A stretch of 64,000 nt of DNA, taken from positions 868,001-932,000 of the forward strand of contig NZ_JAQFWW010000002.1 in the NCBI RefSeq assembly GCF_027706145.1, read 5' to 3'. Made by a program: the position numbers and the translations under genes. This DNA is from Bacillus changyiensis. Lineage in GTDB: Bacteria; Bacillota; Bacilli; Bacillales; Bacillaceae. Below, piece by piece: positions 15,621-25,777 of this stretch; position 1 is the stretch's first letter, and the number at the start of each line of letters is the position of its first letter. The notes under the pieces are model-generated. The model searched no databases. It saw only the letters and a list, made by a program, of their open reading frames with translations, and was not told the origin of the DNA.

Positions 15621-16983
15621 TAGCTACGCCCTCCTTGATCATTGTATCTTCATTCGGTATAGGTTTTAATGTACCGTTTATTTTTACGCACCAAGTCGGT
15701 ATTAGCTTGACAAGTGGATCTTGTCCATCAGACACCGCAACCATTTCATAAGCAGGGAAAATTTGTTCTATTTGATCACGGTTATATTCCTTACGATGTT
15801 TGTTCAAATAATCCATTAATTTTTGGCCGTTCATAATCTCTTTATTTTTTTTACTGAGAGGGCTTGCATTTGCTCCTAAAACATAGGTTGGATGTTTGTA
15901 ATCCAATATATCATTATTTGCCCAACGTATATCAATTGATGTGGTTCCAAACGGCTGAGTTGGACTATCCACTACAGGTAGCTGATCCATGAACATGTTA
16001 AAGCTAATTTGTTGATTTTCACTTAAACTGAAAAACTGATAGTCATCCGTCCAACTTCCAGTATCATTTAAATATTTAAAGCTTTTATTAATCAGTTCTC
16101 CATTTTGATAAGTTAAGCTAGGTTCCAAATTACGGTGTTGAAACTTGATTTGTTTTTTATTCTCATACACTTCTAAAAGGCTTGCTCCATCCGAATATAC
16201 TGGCCTGTTTAAATTCGATTCCTGTCGTACTATTTGCGGATCATCGAATAAAGCCTTTTTAAAACGGTTAGGACTGATCGGTTCTGTGAAGTACTCTTTT
16301 TCAGTCAACTTTAATCTGTTAACTGGAAGCAATACATCTCTCCTAGAGCTTAGTGGAAAAGCCTTATACGCAGGCATTTTTGACTTTCCCTTATAGATAT
16401 CTGAAAGGATGTTTCGATAATTGGCTGATTCAATTTGCGCTTCAACAACCGTTTCTTTACTAAAAGAAACAAAATATATTTTTTTATTTCGACTTGGTTC
16501 TTTGAAGGGAAGAACGATTCTGTCAAAAGCATTGTATTCATAAGAAGCGGCCGACCATTTAAAAAGTGGCTGCAATACACTGATTGGAATGTTGTCATTA
16601 AAAACAAGGTCCAATTTCGGATCATCCGTATTTTTTTTATTATCATAAAGCCAATCTTTGAAATCCTGTTTGTCAATATCATCTGAGATATCTTTAAGAG
16701 CTTTTACTTCCCAGCGGCTCATGTCATTCCAGAGCTGTTGATAAGAGGTCATATCATTCAGCAAGTAGTGATTCCCGTTATCATGAACAAACATTTGCTG
16801 CGGTTTGACGACTTCATTTAAAAGTTTTGTTTGATTTGTAATCGGATCCTTGTCACTTACCTGTACCCCAGAATCTTCAACTTTCTCAAATCTTCCTTGA
16901 AATCCCCAAAGGTTATAGGTAAACAAAAGACTGATCAGAACTAAAACGGACAGTATTATTGTTTTTATTGTTTCACGCTTCAT
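15607..16983 (-). CDS. walH: WalH (YycH), regulator of the WalK sensor kinase
   Basis: 458 residues from ATG 16983 (MKRETIKTIILSVLVLISLLF), which overlaps the walK stop by 11 nt and has GAGGATGA upstream. A longer reading frame to 17076 lies inside walK and is not used. One transmembrane anchor near the N-terminus is followed by a large extracytoplasmic domain. WalH and WalI together control WalK in Bacillus. Confidence 0.95.
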   Translation of the reverse strand: MKRETIKTIILSVLVLISLLFTYNLWGFQGRFEKVEDSGVQVSDKDPITNQTKLLNEVVKPQQMFVHDNGNHYLLNDMTSYQQLWNDMSRWEVKALKDISDDIDKQDFKDWLYDNKKNTDDPKLDLVFNDNIPISVLQPLFKWSAASYEYNAFDRIVLPFKEPSRNKKIYFVSFSKETVVEAQIESANYRNILSDIYKGKSKMPAYKAFPLSSRRDVLLPVNRLKLTEKEYFTEPISPNRFKKALFDDPQIVRQESNLNRPVYSDGASLLEVYENKKQIKFQHRNLEPSLTYQNGELINKSFKYLNDTGSWTDDYQFFSLSENQQISFNMFMDQLPVVDSPTQPFGTTSIDIRWANNDILDYKHPTYVLGANASPLSKKNKEIMNGQKLMDYLNKHRKEYNRDQIEQIFPAYEMVAVSDGQDPLVKLIPTWCVKINGTLKPIPNEDTMIKEGVASGLE

Positions 16984-18817
16984 CCCAATCATCCTCTTGT
17001 TCTTCTTTATATGGCAAGGTAAATGTAATCTTTGTTCCTTTTCCTTCAATACTATCAGCCCAGATATCCCCTCCATGAGCCTGTACCATTTCTCTCGCGA
17101 TCGCTAGGCCGAGCCCTGTTCCGCCCAGTTTTCTTGTTCTGGCTTTATCCACACGATAAAAGCGTTCGAAGATTCGTTCTAAATCCTTTCTCGGAATTCC
17201 GACTCCTTCATCTTTCACACTGATATACAGCAGTTCTTCTTTTTCATTTACATGAACAGAAAATGTAATATGCCCTCCTTCTGGAGAGTATTTTAAAGCG
17301 TTAGAAATAATGTTATCCAAGACTTGGGTAATTTTATCTGGATCCATTTCAACATATAAATCCCTGTTCGGAAGTTGACTAATAAAATCAACATGCTGTT
17401 GTTTCGTCATTTCAAAGCGTTCAATAATAAGGGAGAAGAAACGAATAAAGTGGATCCATTCTTTGTTAAATTTATAATCCTTACTATCAAATTTTGAAAG
17501 CTGTAATAGATCATTAACAAGTCTGATCATCCGTTCCGTTTCATTCTGAGCCACATTTAAAAACCTTGGTGCGATATTTTGATCTTGCCAAGCACCTTCT
17601 GCTAATGCTTCAAGGTAGCTTCGCATCGTTGTCAGCGGTGTTCTGAGCTCATGAGAAACGTTTGCCACAAATTCTCTTCGTTCCTGATCAATTTGTTCTT
17701 GTTCAGTGACATCATAAATGACGGCAATTAATCCATCAATTTTCCCGTGTTCTTTTTGTATGATCGAAAAATTAACGCGAAGCACAGACGTGCGCTCTTC
17801 CTGATCGATCTCTATAATGAGCGAATCCTGCTGTTCAACTAAATCTTCGAACTTATATTCATTCTCAAGGCCAAGCAATGACGTAATTGGCATTTCTAGC
17901 GCAGTTTCACGTGAAACATTAAGCAGTTCTAAAGCAGGTGTATTTAACAAAATAATAGCGCCATTGCGGTTTGTAGCAATGACTCCGTCCGTCATATAAG
18001 CGATAACAGAGGAAAGTTTTTTTCGTTCTCCTTCTGTCATCGACTGAGCCTCTTTTAGTTCTTTCGTCAAATAATTAAACGTCGTCCCTAACTGACCGAT
18101 TTCATCATTTCCATATTTCCTGACCTTTCGGGAAAAGTTCCCTTTTGCCAACTCAATCGCCTGTTTGCGCATATCTGATAGTGGATGAGTAATCGTCCGT
18201 GCGACAAACACCCCTAAAAAAGCAGTAATGACAAGAGCTATAATCGTGCCTGAAGCTAAGATTGCGTTAATTTTTTGAATTTGATTGTAAACACTATCCA
18301 TCGAAGCCACTACATAGATGGCACCTATTGTTTCTTGATTTGCCTTTTTAATAGGTGACACTGAAATTCGAACTCTACTATCCAGTTCAGGATCAAAGAA
18401 CTTATTTTCAAATGGTCGCCCGATAAGTAGTGTTCTTTTGATAATACCTTCTGTTGTTTTTTTCCCTGCTACTTCCCGGTTATATGGATTAGAGGTTGCA
18501 ATGACTTCATAGCTTTTATCAATGAGGCTGACTTCTAGAACTTCGCCTTCTTTACTAAAATCACTCAGTATCTTTTCTGCATCATCTTTTAATGTTGTTG
18601 ATGAAGGATCACTTCTGTCTTTCGTAATTTCTTGTTCCAAATAATACGCCAGATTGTTCACCCTCTGATCTAGAGCATCATTAAAAGATTTCAGGAGAGA
18701 ATTCTCCGTCTGCTGGACAAAATATACGCCAATAATCTGCATAGCCACGATAATTAACAGTACGTATATTAACGTAAACTTAAAATGAATAGAGCGAAAA
18801 AATCCAACTTTATTCAT
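16973..18817 (-). CDS. walK: WalK (YycG) essential cell-wall sensor histidine kinase
   Basis: 614 residues: transmembrane helix 1 (about 10-30), an extracytoplasmic PAS/Cache-like domain, transmembrane helix 2 (AIIALVITAFLGVFVA), HAMP (about 204-256), a cytoplasmic PAS domain (YMTDGVIATNRNGAIILLN), HisKA with the phospho-accepting His in FVANVSHELRTPL, and an HATPase domain with DNIISNALKYSPEGG and GGTGLGLAIARE. It phosphorylates WalR to control autolysin and wall-metabolism genes. Starts 8 nt after walR. A parS-like site lies inside it at 17903-17918, within the codons for NVSRET. Confidence 0.98.
   Translation of the reverse strand: MNKVGFFRSIHFKFTLIYVLLIIVAMQIIGVYFVQQTENSLLKSFNDALDQRVNNLAYYLEQEITKDRSDPSSTTLKDDAEKILSDFSKEGEVLEVSLIDKSYEVIATSNPYNREVAGKKTTEGIIKRTLLIGRPFENKFFDPELDSRVRISVSPIKKANQETIGAIYVVASMDSVYNQIQKINAILASGTIIALVITAFLGVFVARTITHPLSDMRKQAIELAKGNFSRKVRKYGNDEIGQLGTTFNYLTKELKEAQSMTEGERKKLSSVIAYMTDGVIATNRNGAIILLNTPALELLNVSRETALEMPITSLLGLENEYKFEDLVEQQDSLIIEIDQEERTSVLRVNFSIIQKEHGKIDGLIAVIYDVTEQEQIDQERREFVANVSHELRTPLTTMRSYLEALAEGAWQDQNIAPRFLNVAQNETERMIRLVNDLLQLSKFDSKDYKFNKEWIHFIRFFSLIIERFEMTKQQHVDFISQLPNRDLYVEMDPDKITQVLDNIISNALKYSPEGGHITFSVHVNEKEELLYISVKDEGVGIPRKDLERIFERFYRVDKARTRKLGGTGLGLAIAREMVQAHGGDIWADSIEGKGTKITFTLPYKEEQEDDWDEA
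17903..17918. other. parS-like site inside walK
   Basis: AGTTTCACGTGAAACA matches 15 of 16 bases of the parS palindrome TGTTTCACGTGAAACA. It is encoded by Val-Ser-Arg-Glu-Thr codons, as in the parS within spo0J. Confidence 0.82.
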
Positions 18818-18824
18818 TTTTGCA

Positions 18825-19532
18825 TTAGTCCTGTTCCGGATTTCTTAAATAGTAGCCGACACCTCGTCTTGTGACGATCCAGTTTGGATGACTCGGGTTG
18901 TCTTCAATTTTTTCTCGAAGTCGGCGAACCGTGACATCAACCGTCCGGACATCACCAAAATAGTCATACCCCCATACTGTTTGTAGCAAATGCTCACGAG
19001 TCATAACTTGTCCAATATGTTTTGCAAGGTAATGCAGAAGTTCAAATTCACGATGCGTTAGTTCGATTGTTTCATCCCGTTTTGAAACGACATAAGCATC
19101 AGGGAAAATGACAAGTGATCCGATTTGGATTTCATTTGAAGCCGGTTCTTCTTCAGCTGTCGCAACTGTATTCTGTCTCCGTAAATTCGCTTTTACACGC
19201 GCTAACAGCTCACGGGTACTAAACGGTTTTGTGACATAGTCGTCTGCACCTAGTTCAAGACCAATGACTTTGTCAATTTCAGAGTCTTTGGCAGTCAGCA
19301 TAATAATTGGCATATCATATTTTTTTCTTACTTCACGGCATACTTCGATACCGTCTTTATTAGGAAGCATGATATCAAGGAGAATTAAATCGGGGTTTAA
19401 CTCTTCAACCTTTTGCAATGCTTCATTACCATCATAAGCACAATGAACATCATAACCTTCTTTTTTAAGATTAAACTCTAAAATGTCAGCAATCGGGTTT
19501 TCATCATCTACAACAAGAATCTTTTTTTCCAT
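18825..19532 (-). CDS. walR: WalR (YycF) essential response regulator
   Basis: 235 residues. The receiver domain has its phospho-acceptor Asp in [13 protein letters not shown], the acidic pair in VVDDENPI and the Lys in [10 protein letters not shown]; the C-terminal OmpR-type winged helix has the pattern [20 protein letters not shown]. It is the partner of WalK. First gene of walRKHIJ; start ATG 19532 behind AGGAGGAATAG. Confidence 0.98.
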   Translation of the reverse strand: MEKKILVVDDENPIADILEFNLKKEGYDVHCAYDGNEALQKVEELNPDLILLDIMLPNKDGIEVCREVRKKYDMPIIMLTAKDSEIDKVIGLELGADDYVTKPFSTRELLARVKANLRRQNTVATAEEEPASNEIQIGSLVIFPDAYVVSKRDETIELTHREFELLHYLAKHIGQVMTREHLLQTVWGYDYFGDVRTVDVTVRRLREKIEDNPSHPNWIVTRRGVGYYLRNPEQD

Positions 19533-19935
19533 TGTCTATTCCTCCTGGTCTCTAATCAAAATACAAAGCAGCATCTGAAAAATCACTGTATATGCTTTTA
19601 TATTCAAGTTCATTTATTCTTTATTAAAAGAGATTTCTTATATATTATAACGTTTATGCAATAAAAATTGAAAAAATAGTTTAATCGAAAAGACCTTGAA
19701 ACATCATCAGCCTAGGTCCCTTCTGCATTCAATTATATCCATTAAATTTCTGTTACTTTTTTTACTAAAAAAATGAAACATCTCACGTTTTCAACCGTCT
19801 ATATCATAACGTCTTCTTCTTTGACCGGTTGATACCGGTCTCCCTTTTTTTGTCTTCCATTAAAATTCCTCAAGTTTTGCTTTTCTAATCTATAAGAAAA
19901 CGCATCTGCTAAATAACAGACGCGCCTTTTTAAAG
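19533..19935. other. Leader/promoter region of the wal operon
   Basis: About 400 bp between walR and the tRNA-Phe gene. It is AT-rich and should carry the walR promoter. A reading frame across 19799-19993 overlaps the tRNA and is not taken as a gene. No further element is recognised. Confidence 0.5.
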
Positions 19936-20008
<73 letters not shown>

Positions 20009-20025
20009 GTATATTTAAATTTATA

Positions 20026-20102
20026 TGGCGGTCCGGACGGGACTCGAACCCGCGACCTCCTGCGTGACAGGCAGGCATTCTAACCAACTGAACTACCGGA
20101 CC
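20026..20102 (-). tRNA. tRNA-Asp (anticodon GTC)
   Basis: 77 nt including an encoded CCA. Starts GGTCCGGTAGTTCAG, anticodon loop CTGTCAC, T arm GGGTTCGAGTCCC, discriminator G as expected for tRNA-Asp. Confidence 0.97.
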
Positions 20103-20185
20103 GTTTTTTAACAGTACATGCTTTGAAAAGGAATCGTGGTCCTTTCCAAAGCAAAGGGGATAGCAATAACGCTAAAGTAAATCAA

Positions 20186-20257
20186 TGACCCGTACGGGAT
20201 TCGAACCCGTGTTACCGCCGTGAAAGGGCGGTGTCTTAACCGCTTGACCAACGGGCC
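20186..20257 (-). tRNA. tRNA-Glu (anticodon TTC)
   Basis: 72 nt without an encoded CCA. Starts GGCCCGTTGGTCAAG, anticodon loop CTTTCAC, T arm GGGTTCGAATCCC. Part of the Phe-Asp-Glu-Lys cluster that is transcribed leftward. Confidence 0.97.
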
Positions 20258-20263
20258 TAGAAA

Positions 20264-20339
20264 TGGTGAGCCATGAAGGACTCGAACCTTCGACCCTCTG
20301 ATTAAAAGTCAGATGCTCTACCAACTGAGCTAATGGCTC
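20264..20339 (-). tRNA. tRNA-Lys (anticodon TTT)
   Basis: 76 nt with encoded CCA. Starts GAGCCATTAGCTCAG, anticodon loop CTTTTAA, T arm AGGTTCGAGTCCT. First gene of the four-tRNA cluster, just downstream of purA. Confidence 0.97.
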
Positions 20340-20497
20340 TTCATTTAGTTTATTTTCGCAACAACGAGATTTATATTATCATAGAACGAATAGATATGGC
20401 AATATTTTTTTGTTTTTTTTATAATTTTTTCTTTTTGAAAGGTTTTTTAGAAATTTAACCGCTGTCACACGCCCTAGAAAATAACAATACTTGTAAA

Positions 20498-20547
20498 ATG
20501 AAAAAGGCGTCCAATCGTCAAAAATCGACTCACTGGACAGCCCTTTT
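20498..20547 (-). terminator. Terminator of purA
   Basis: On the minus strand AAAGGGCTGTCCAGT ... ATTGGACGCCTTTTTCATTTT pairs over about 13 bp with small mismatches, then T-rich sequence, starting a few nt after the purA stop. Confidence 0.75.
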
Positions 20548-20550
20548 CAT

Positions 20551-21843
20551 TTAGTTTGGACGGTACACACTTCTAATGACATTCGTCTGAGAGCGATCTG
20601 GACCGACAGAAAAAATAGAAATCGGTATTCCTGTCAGTTGAGAAACACGCTCAAGGTAATGACGAGCATTCTCAGGTAAGTCACTAAGATTTTTAGCTCC
20701 TGTGATGTCTTCTGTCCAACCCGGCATTTCTTCATACACTGGTTTACATTCTGCAAGGGATGTTAAGCTTGCTGGAAATTCCTCAATGATTTCACCACGA
20801 TATTTGTAAGCCACACATATTTTTAATGTTTCAATTCCAGTTAAGACATCAATAGAATTTAATGAAAGATCTGTTATTCCACTGACACGACGGGCATGAC
20901 GGACAACTACGCTATCAAACCAGCCGACTCGGCGAGGGCGTCCTGTTGTAGTCCCGTACTCCCGGCCTATTTCACGAATTTGATCTCCAGTCTCGTCATG
21001 AAGTTCGGTTGGAAAAGGACCGTCACCGACTCGAGTCGTATAGGCTTTAGATACGCCGACTACATGGCGGATTTTTGTTGGTCCCACTCCAGAACCGATC
21101 GTTACTCCACCGGCCACTGGGTTGGAAGATGTAACAAATGGATACGTTCCTTGGTCAATATCAAGCATGACACCTTGTGCGCCTTCAAACAAAACGCGGC
21201 GTCCTTCATCAAGTGCATCGTTTAAGACAACAGATGTGTCACAAACATATTGTTTGATTTGTTGACCATATTCATAATATTCATCGAGAATATCTTCAAT
21301 TTTAAATCCTGTTGTATCATACATTTTTTCAAGCAAACGGTTTTTTTCTTTTAAATTGTTAGCAAGTTTTTCTTCAAAAGCGGTGCGATCTAAAAGGTCA
21401 GCAATACGAATTCCAATACGAGCTGCTTTATCCATATAGGCAGGACCGATTCCTTTTTTAGTCGTGCCGATTTTGTTTGCTCCTTTTCGTTCTTCCTCAA
21501 CTGCATCAAGTCTCAAATGATAAGGCAAAATGACATGAGCTCTATTTGAAATTCTTAAGTTGTCTGTCTCTACTTTGCGTTCATGAAGATATGAAAGTTC
21601 TTCCACCAATGCTTTTGGATCAACGACCATTCCGTTTCCGATCACACATATTTTATCTTTATAAAAAATACCTGATGGAATTAAATGAAGCTTATACGTT
21701 GTCCCGTTAAATTTAATCGTATGTCCTGCGTTATTTCCACCCTGGTACCGTGCTATCACTTCTGCATTTTCTGAGAGGAAATCGGTTATTTTCCCTTTCC
21801 CTTCGTCTCCCCACTGCGTGCCAACAACAACTACTGAAGACAT
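20551..21843 (-). CDS. purA: Adenylosuccinate synthetase
   Basis: 430 residues, the usual bacterial length. Joins IMP and aspartate using GTP, the first step from IMP to AMP. N-terminal [11 protein letters not shown] is the catalytic P-loop-like motif, followed by NNAGHT, and the nucleotide base motif is the C-terminal SVGPDR. Start ATG 21843 with CGGAGGTGCACGGAT upstream. Monocistronic by context, with PurR-type boxes upstream. Confidence 0.98.
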   Translation of the reverse strand: MSSVVVVGTQWGDEGKGKITDFLSENAEVIARYQGGNNAGHTIKFNGTTYKLHLIPSGIFYKDKICVIGNGMVVDPKALVEELSYLHERKVETDNLRISNRAHVILPYHLRLDAVEEERKGANKIGTTKKGIGPAYMDKAARIGIRIADLLDRTAFEEKLANNLKEKNRLLEKMYDTTGFKIEDILDEYYEYGQQIKQYVCDTSVVLNDALDEGRRVLFEGAQGVMLDIDQGTYPFVTSSNPVAGGVTIGSGVGPTKIRHVVGVSKAYTTRVGDGPFPTELHDETGDQIREIGREYGTTTGRPRRVGWFDSVVVRHARRVSGITDLSLNSIDVLTGIETLKICVAYKYRGEIIEEFPASLTSLAECKPVYEEMPGWTEDITGAKNLSDLPENARHYLERVSQLTGIPISIFSVGPDRSQTNVIRSVYRPN

Positions 21844-21931
21844 ATCCGTGCACCTCCGTTAACCTTTTCAAACGATATCTATACCAAACACATCCAGTTT
21901 ATCAGTGTCAACAATGAAAGTCAATTATAAA

Positions 21932-21969
21932 CACGAACATTTTTTTATCGATAAACGTTTTTGTTCGTT
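21932..21969 (-). promoter_or_regulatory. Paired PurBoxes upstream of purA
   Basis: Two inverted CGAAC motifs in AT-rich context: CGAAC at 21934-21938 and GTTCG at 21963-21967, separated by 24 nt. This matches the arrangement of the PurR-binding PurBoxes found upstream of purA in B. subtilis. Confidence 0.7.
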
Positions 21970-22070
21970 ATTTTGTTGTGGAATCTATTACTTTTCTATT
22001 TTTTAAGTTTTATTTTAAGCCAAATCTCAGAAAACTACAAAAAAACCCCTAAGACACTTGTCCTAGGAAT

Positions 22071-23435
22071 CTATGCGCCGGCTGGAACATCTGAATCATC
22101 AAAACGTCGTTCCAAGTTGACGAACTTATTATATTCTTTTACAAATGCGAGTGAAACAGTGCCTACAGGACCATTCCGTTGTTTCGCAATAATGATTTCA
22201 ATAATATTTTTATTCTCTGATTCTTTATCATAATAATCATCACGGTATAAGAAAGCAACGATATCAGCGTCCTGTTCAATACTACCTGATTCACGAATGT
22301 CTGACATCATCGGTCGCTTGTCCTGACGTTGTTCAACACCCCGGGAAAGCTGAGAAAGTGCGATAACCGGGACTTCTAGTTCTCTTGCCAGCGCTTTAAG
22401 TGATCGTGATATTTCTGAGACTTCCTGCTGACGATTGTCCTTTGAACGGCCGCTTCCTTGAATCAGTTGTAAATAGTCAATTAAGATCATACCAAGTCCA
22501 TTTTCCTGTTTAAGACGTCTACATTTTGAACGGATTTCACTGACTCGGATTCCTGGTGTATCATCGATAAAGATGCCGCTGTTTGACAGGCTACCCATGG
22601 CCATTGTCAGCTTGCCCCAGTCCTCTTCTGTCAAGTTTCCGGTTCGGAGATTTTGGGCGTTGATGTTACCCTCTGCACAAAGCATCCGCATCACAAGCTG
22701 TTCCGCTCCCATTTCAAGACTAAAGATCGCGACACTTTCATCTGTTTTTGTCGCAACATTTTGGGCAATATTCAATGCAAAAGCTGTTTTACCAACAGAT
22801 GGTCTTGCAGCTACAATAATGAGATCGTTTCGCTGAAATCCGGCCGTCATTCTATCCAGTTCTGCGAAACCAGTCGGGATTCCCGTGATATCCCCTTTCC
22901 GGTTATGAAGCTGTTCAATATTATCGTAGGTTTGAACAAGAACATCTTTAATATTTTGAAAGGCCCCCGTATTTTTACGCTGAGCAACCTCCATAATTGT
23001 TTTTTCTGCCTCGCTTAGGAGGTCTTCAACCTCATCTTCCCTTGTAAAGCCGTCTTGAGCAATTGTTGTTGCCGTACGAATCAAGCGACGGAGAATCGAT
23101 TTTTCTTCAACAATTTTTGCATAGTATTCTATATTGGCAGCAGTAGGTACAGAATTTGCTATATCTGTTAAGTAAGAGATGCCACCAATTTCTTCCAAAA
23201 GATCGGTGTTTGCAAGTTCAGATGTAACAGTCACCAAATCAACTGGCTCACCACGGTCCCCTAGAACAAGCATGGCATTAAAGATTTTTTGGTGCGACAT
23301 TCTATAAAAATCATCTGGTATCAAGACTTCTGACGCCAATGTTAATGCGGATGGTTCTAAAAAAACAGCACCTAATACGGCCTGTTCGGCTTCAATATTT
23401 TGTGGCGGCAGTCTGTCATTCAGAAGATCTGTCAT
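22071..23435 (-). CDS. dnaC: Replicative DNA helicase (DnaB type)
   Basis: 454 residues from ATG 23435 (MTDLLNDRLPPQNIEAEQAVLGAV), the start used in B. subtilis; a GTG at 23444 is closer to the GGGAGGG ribosome site and cannot be excluded. The N-terminal helical domain is followed by the RecA-like domain with Walker A ARPSVGKTA and Walker B LGMILIDYLQL. The hexameric 5'-3' helicase drives the replication fork after loading by DnaB-DnaD-DnaI. Almost identical to B. subtilis DnaC by eye. Confidence 0.98.
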   Translation of the reverse strand: MTDLLNDRLPPQNIEAEQAVLGAVFLEPSALTLASEVLIPDDFYRMSHQKIFNAMLVLGDRGEPVDLVTVTSELANTDLLEEIGGISYLTDIANSVPTAANIEYYAKIVEEKSILRRLIRTATTIAQDGFTREDEVEDLLSEAEKTIMEVAQRKNTGAFQNIKDVLVQTYDNIEQLHNRKGDITGIPTGFAELDRMTAGFQRNDLIIVAARPSVGKTAFALNIAQNVATKTDESVAIFSLEMGAEQLVMRMLCAEGNINAQNLRTGNLTEEDWGKLTMAMGSLSNSGIFIDDTPGIRVSEIRSKCRRLKQENGLGMILIDYLQLIQGSGRSKDNRQQEVSEISRSLKALARELEVPVIALSQLSRGVEQRQDKRPMMSDIRESGSIEQDADIVAFLYRDDYYDKESENKNIIEIIIAKQRNGPVGTVSLAFVKEYNKFVNLERRFDDSDVPAGA

Positions 23436-23787
23436 GTTAAGCACCGTCCCTCCCTAAAAAATAACCTAACTTCTATTTTACCATGTCTAAAGAAAAAAAA
23501 TAGATGTTAATCTATCGTATATTTTTGGAAATCAATTTATTTGACAAAACATGAGACCGTATAGAAAAGGAAAATTTCGGGACAAGACCTTCATTCTTTT
23601 GCCAATCTGAGATACTGGCATAACCGATTATCTATTTGGTTTTTTTGGAATAAAAGTAGATCGTATGTCTTATTATTTTTTGACAAAAAATCCATTAATA
23701 GATATTTAGACTGATGCTCATTTTTAATTTATAGATTAATATTTATAAATGAGATTAAGTCTAATGACTGATAGGAGGAAATTAATT
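23436..23787. other. Divergent intergenic region
   Basis: About 350 bp between dnaC (leftward) and the secreted-protein gene (rightward). AT-rich, with both promoters expected here. No palindrome or RNA structure stands out. Confidence 0.45.
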
Positions 23788-24276
23788 TTGAAAAACAGAT
23801 TCATAAAATTTTTATTAGTTTTAACAGTTGCAATTGGAAGTTTTGCTTCACTTGGATTTGTAGGTTCTACTACTGTTCAGGCTAAGGATAATTGGACATC
23901 AAACAGTTCGATCACCTATTATCAATGCGGTATCTTCAAGAAATACAGTTATACACCAACTTTTACCTTTTCAACGGTTTTCAAACACTATGATAAAAGT
24001 ATTTCCGCATATACTACAACAGGGATACGTACATATGGTTCAGGAAAAGGGAAAATAAAAGCCATTTTACAATATAAAACAAAAAAGGGCTGGAAAAATT
24101 ATAAAACTCAATATGTGAAAAAGAATGGTTATACAAACCTATCCATTAAAAGTAAGCTTAACGTAAAAACTAAATTCAGATACAAGTTTATTAGTAATGC
24201 TAAAGATTTAAAAAAGAGTAAAACTAAGCTACGTTTCGTTTTCTATTCAACTTCACTAGCTAAATATTTACGTTAA
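23788..24276 (+). CDS. Secreted basic protein of unknown function
   Basis: 162 residues from TTG 23788, which has AGGAGGAAAT 6-7 nt upstream; an upstream start at 23749 has no ribosome site. The N-terminus is a clear Sec signal peptide (KNRFIKFLLVLTVAIGSFASLG) with a likely cut after VQA. The mature part is rich in Tyr, Thr and Lys (TTGIRTYGSGKGKIKAILQY; KTKKGWKNYKTQYVKKNGYT), predicted all-beta, and strongly basic. It has one Cys. I do not recognise the family. It has its own terminator and no operon partner. Confidence 0.75.
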   Translation: MKNRFIKFLLVLTVAIGSFASLGFVGSTTVQAKDNWTSNSSITYYQCGIFKKYSYTPTFTFSTVFKHYDKSISAYTTTGIRTYGSGKGKIKAILQYKTKKGWKNYKTQYVKKNGYTNLSIKSKLNVKTKFRYKFISNAKDLKKSKTKLRFVFYSTSLAKYLR

Positions 24277-24318
24277 AAAGTGAGGATCCTAATTTCTAGG
24301 AGCCTTATTTTTTTCTTT
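24277..24318 (+). terminator. Terminator of the secreted-protein gene
   Basis: AGGATCCTA - attt - CTAGGAGCCTT forms a stem of about 9 bp followed by ATTTTTTTC, immediately after the stop codon. Confidence 0.8.
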
Positions 24319-24451
24319 AAAAAGCATGTTGCTTCCCGTTTCCACTCGAGTACAATAGAGATTGGAGGCAAAATTAGACCTTTATCAACAAAACTTGTTC
24401 TTTTTTTAATATGTACAACATGTTTTTATAAATATTAAAGGAGAGTACAGC

Positions 24452-25651
24452 ATGAATTTCATGACCGCTCAACGATATCGAATGAATAATACCATTCTAA
24501 TTGTGGGAATCATATTTATTGCTTTTAATTTAAGACCTGCTATTACATCTGTTGGGCCTTTGATCAGCTCAATTCGTACTGATCTGGGTATGACAAATGG
24601 AATGGCTGGTTTCTTAACAACTCTTCCCCTCCTGTCTTTTGCTTTGCTTTCCCCGATTGCTCCTAAGCTTGGGCTAAGAATGGGCAATGAAAGAGCCCTT
24701 TGGGTTGGATTGATTGTTCTTGTGATCGGAATTTTACTTCGTTCATATGGAGAAACGTCCACACTATTTGCGGGGACCGCATTGATCGGTGTTGGGATTG
24801 CAATTAGCAATGTGTTGCTACCTAGCCTGATTAAACAAAAATTTCCCGATAAAGCGGGAATCATGACAAGTATTTATACAACATCAATGTCGATATTCGC
24901 TGCTCTTGCATCCGGTTTGAGCATTCCTCTTTCTAACGGTTTACAATGGGGATGGAGCGCTTCGCTTTTATTTTGGGCCGGACTTGCCTTTTTAACAATA
25001 TTAATCTGGGTACCTCAACTTCACTATCAGCATCAGCGTACAGTTCAGGTAAAGAGGACAGAACAAACGGTATGGCGTTCTAGAACCGCTTGGCAAGTCA
25101 CTCTTTTTATGGGCATTCAATCTTTTTTGTTTTATTGTACGATCGCCTGGCTTCCTGAAATTCTTCGTTCTTATGGGATGAGCATGTCCCTCGCTGGCTG
25201 GATGCTATCACTTATGCAGTTTTCCAGCCTTCCATCAACATTTTTAACACCTGTTCTCGCCAGCCGTTTTAGCAACCAAAAAAGCATTGTTTTAGGGCTT
25301 GGCATCGTGTATTTAGTAGGTATGCTAGGCCTTCTACATGGAGGGAATACAGCCATACTGACGATATCAGTCATCATGATTGGCATCGGACAAGGTTCTA
25401 GCATCAGCTTAGCTTTGACTTTAATTGGACTACGAAGTGAAAATGCAAATCAAGCGGCAGCTTTATCAGGAATGTCACAATCTGCAGGTTATTTGCTAGC
25501 AGCAATTGGTCCTAGTTTTGTTGGTTTTATATATGATCACACCCATTCCTGGAATGTGCCGATATTATTGTTTATCGTTGCACTCATCACTTTAATTACC
25601 ACAGGGATTGGTGCAGGAAAAAATCAGTCTATTCATGAAAAGGTTGCTTAA
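24452..25651 (+). CDS. yycB: MFS transporter of the CynX/NimT type, YycB
   Basis: 399 residues with 12 hydrophobic segments. The N-terminal FNLRPAITSVGPLISSIRTDLGM is typical of the CynX/NimT branch of MFS (cyanate and 2-nitroimidazole transporters), to which B. subtilis YycB, in the same location beside dnaC, belongs. The substrate is unknown. Start ATG 24452 behind AAAGGAGAG. Confidence 0.88.
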   Translation: MNFMTAQRYRMNNTILIVGIIFIAFNLRPAITSVGPLISSIRTDLGMTNGMAGFLTTLPLLSFALLSPIAPKLGLRMGNERALWVGLIVLVIGILLRSYGETSTLFAGTALIGVGIAISNVLLPSLIKQKFPDKAGIMTSIYTTSMSIFAALASGLSIPLSNGLQWGWSASLLFWAGLAFLTILIWVPQLHYQHQRTVQVKRTEQTVWRSRTAWQVTLFMGIQSFLFYCTIAWLPEILRSYGMSMSLAGWMLSLMQFSSLPSTFLTPVLASRFSNQKSIVLGLGIVYLVGMLGLLHGGNTAILTISVIMIGIGQGSSISLALTLIGLRSENANQAAALSGMSQSAGYLLAAIGPSFVGFIYDHTHSWNVPILLFIVALITLITTGIGAGKNQSIHEKVA

Positions 25652-25708
25652 CATGATGTTGGCTTGTGATCAAGTCGACGTCATGTTAATAAAAATCATT
25701 TTTCATTA

Positions 25709-25745
25709 AATGGTATAGACAACTAGTGTTATACTGTTCTATACT
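25709..25745 (+). promoter_or_regulatory. nagA promoter with overlapping NagR (dre) operator
   Basis: AATGGTATAGACAACT at 25709-25724 matches 13 of 16 positions of the DasR/NagR operator AGTGGTCTAGACCACT. It overlaps a likely -35 (TAGACA, 25716-25721), which is followed after 18 nt by TATACT (25740-25745). NagR bound here would block transcription until GlcN-6-P or GlcNAc-6-P releases it. Confidence 0.75.
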
Positions 25746-25777
25746 TATTGTAACACTTTGAGAAAGGGATTTTGACG

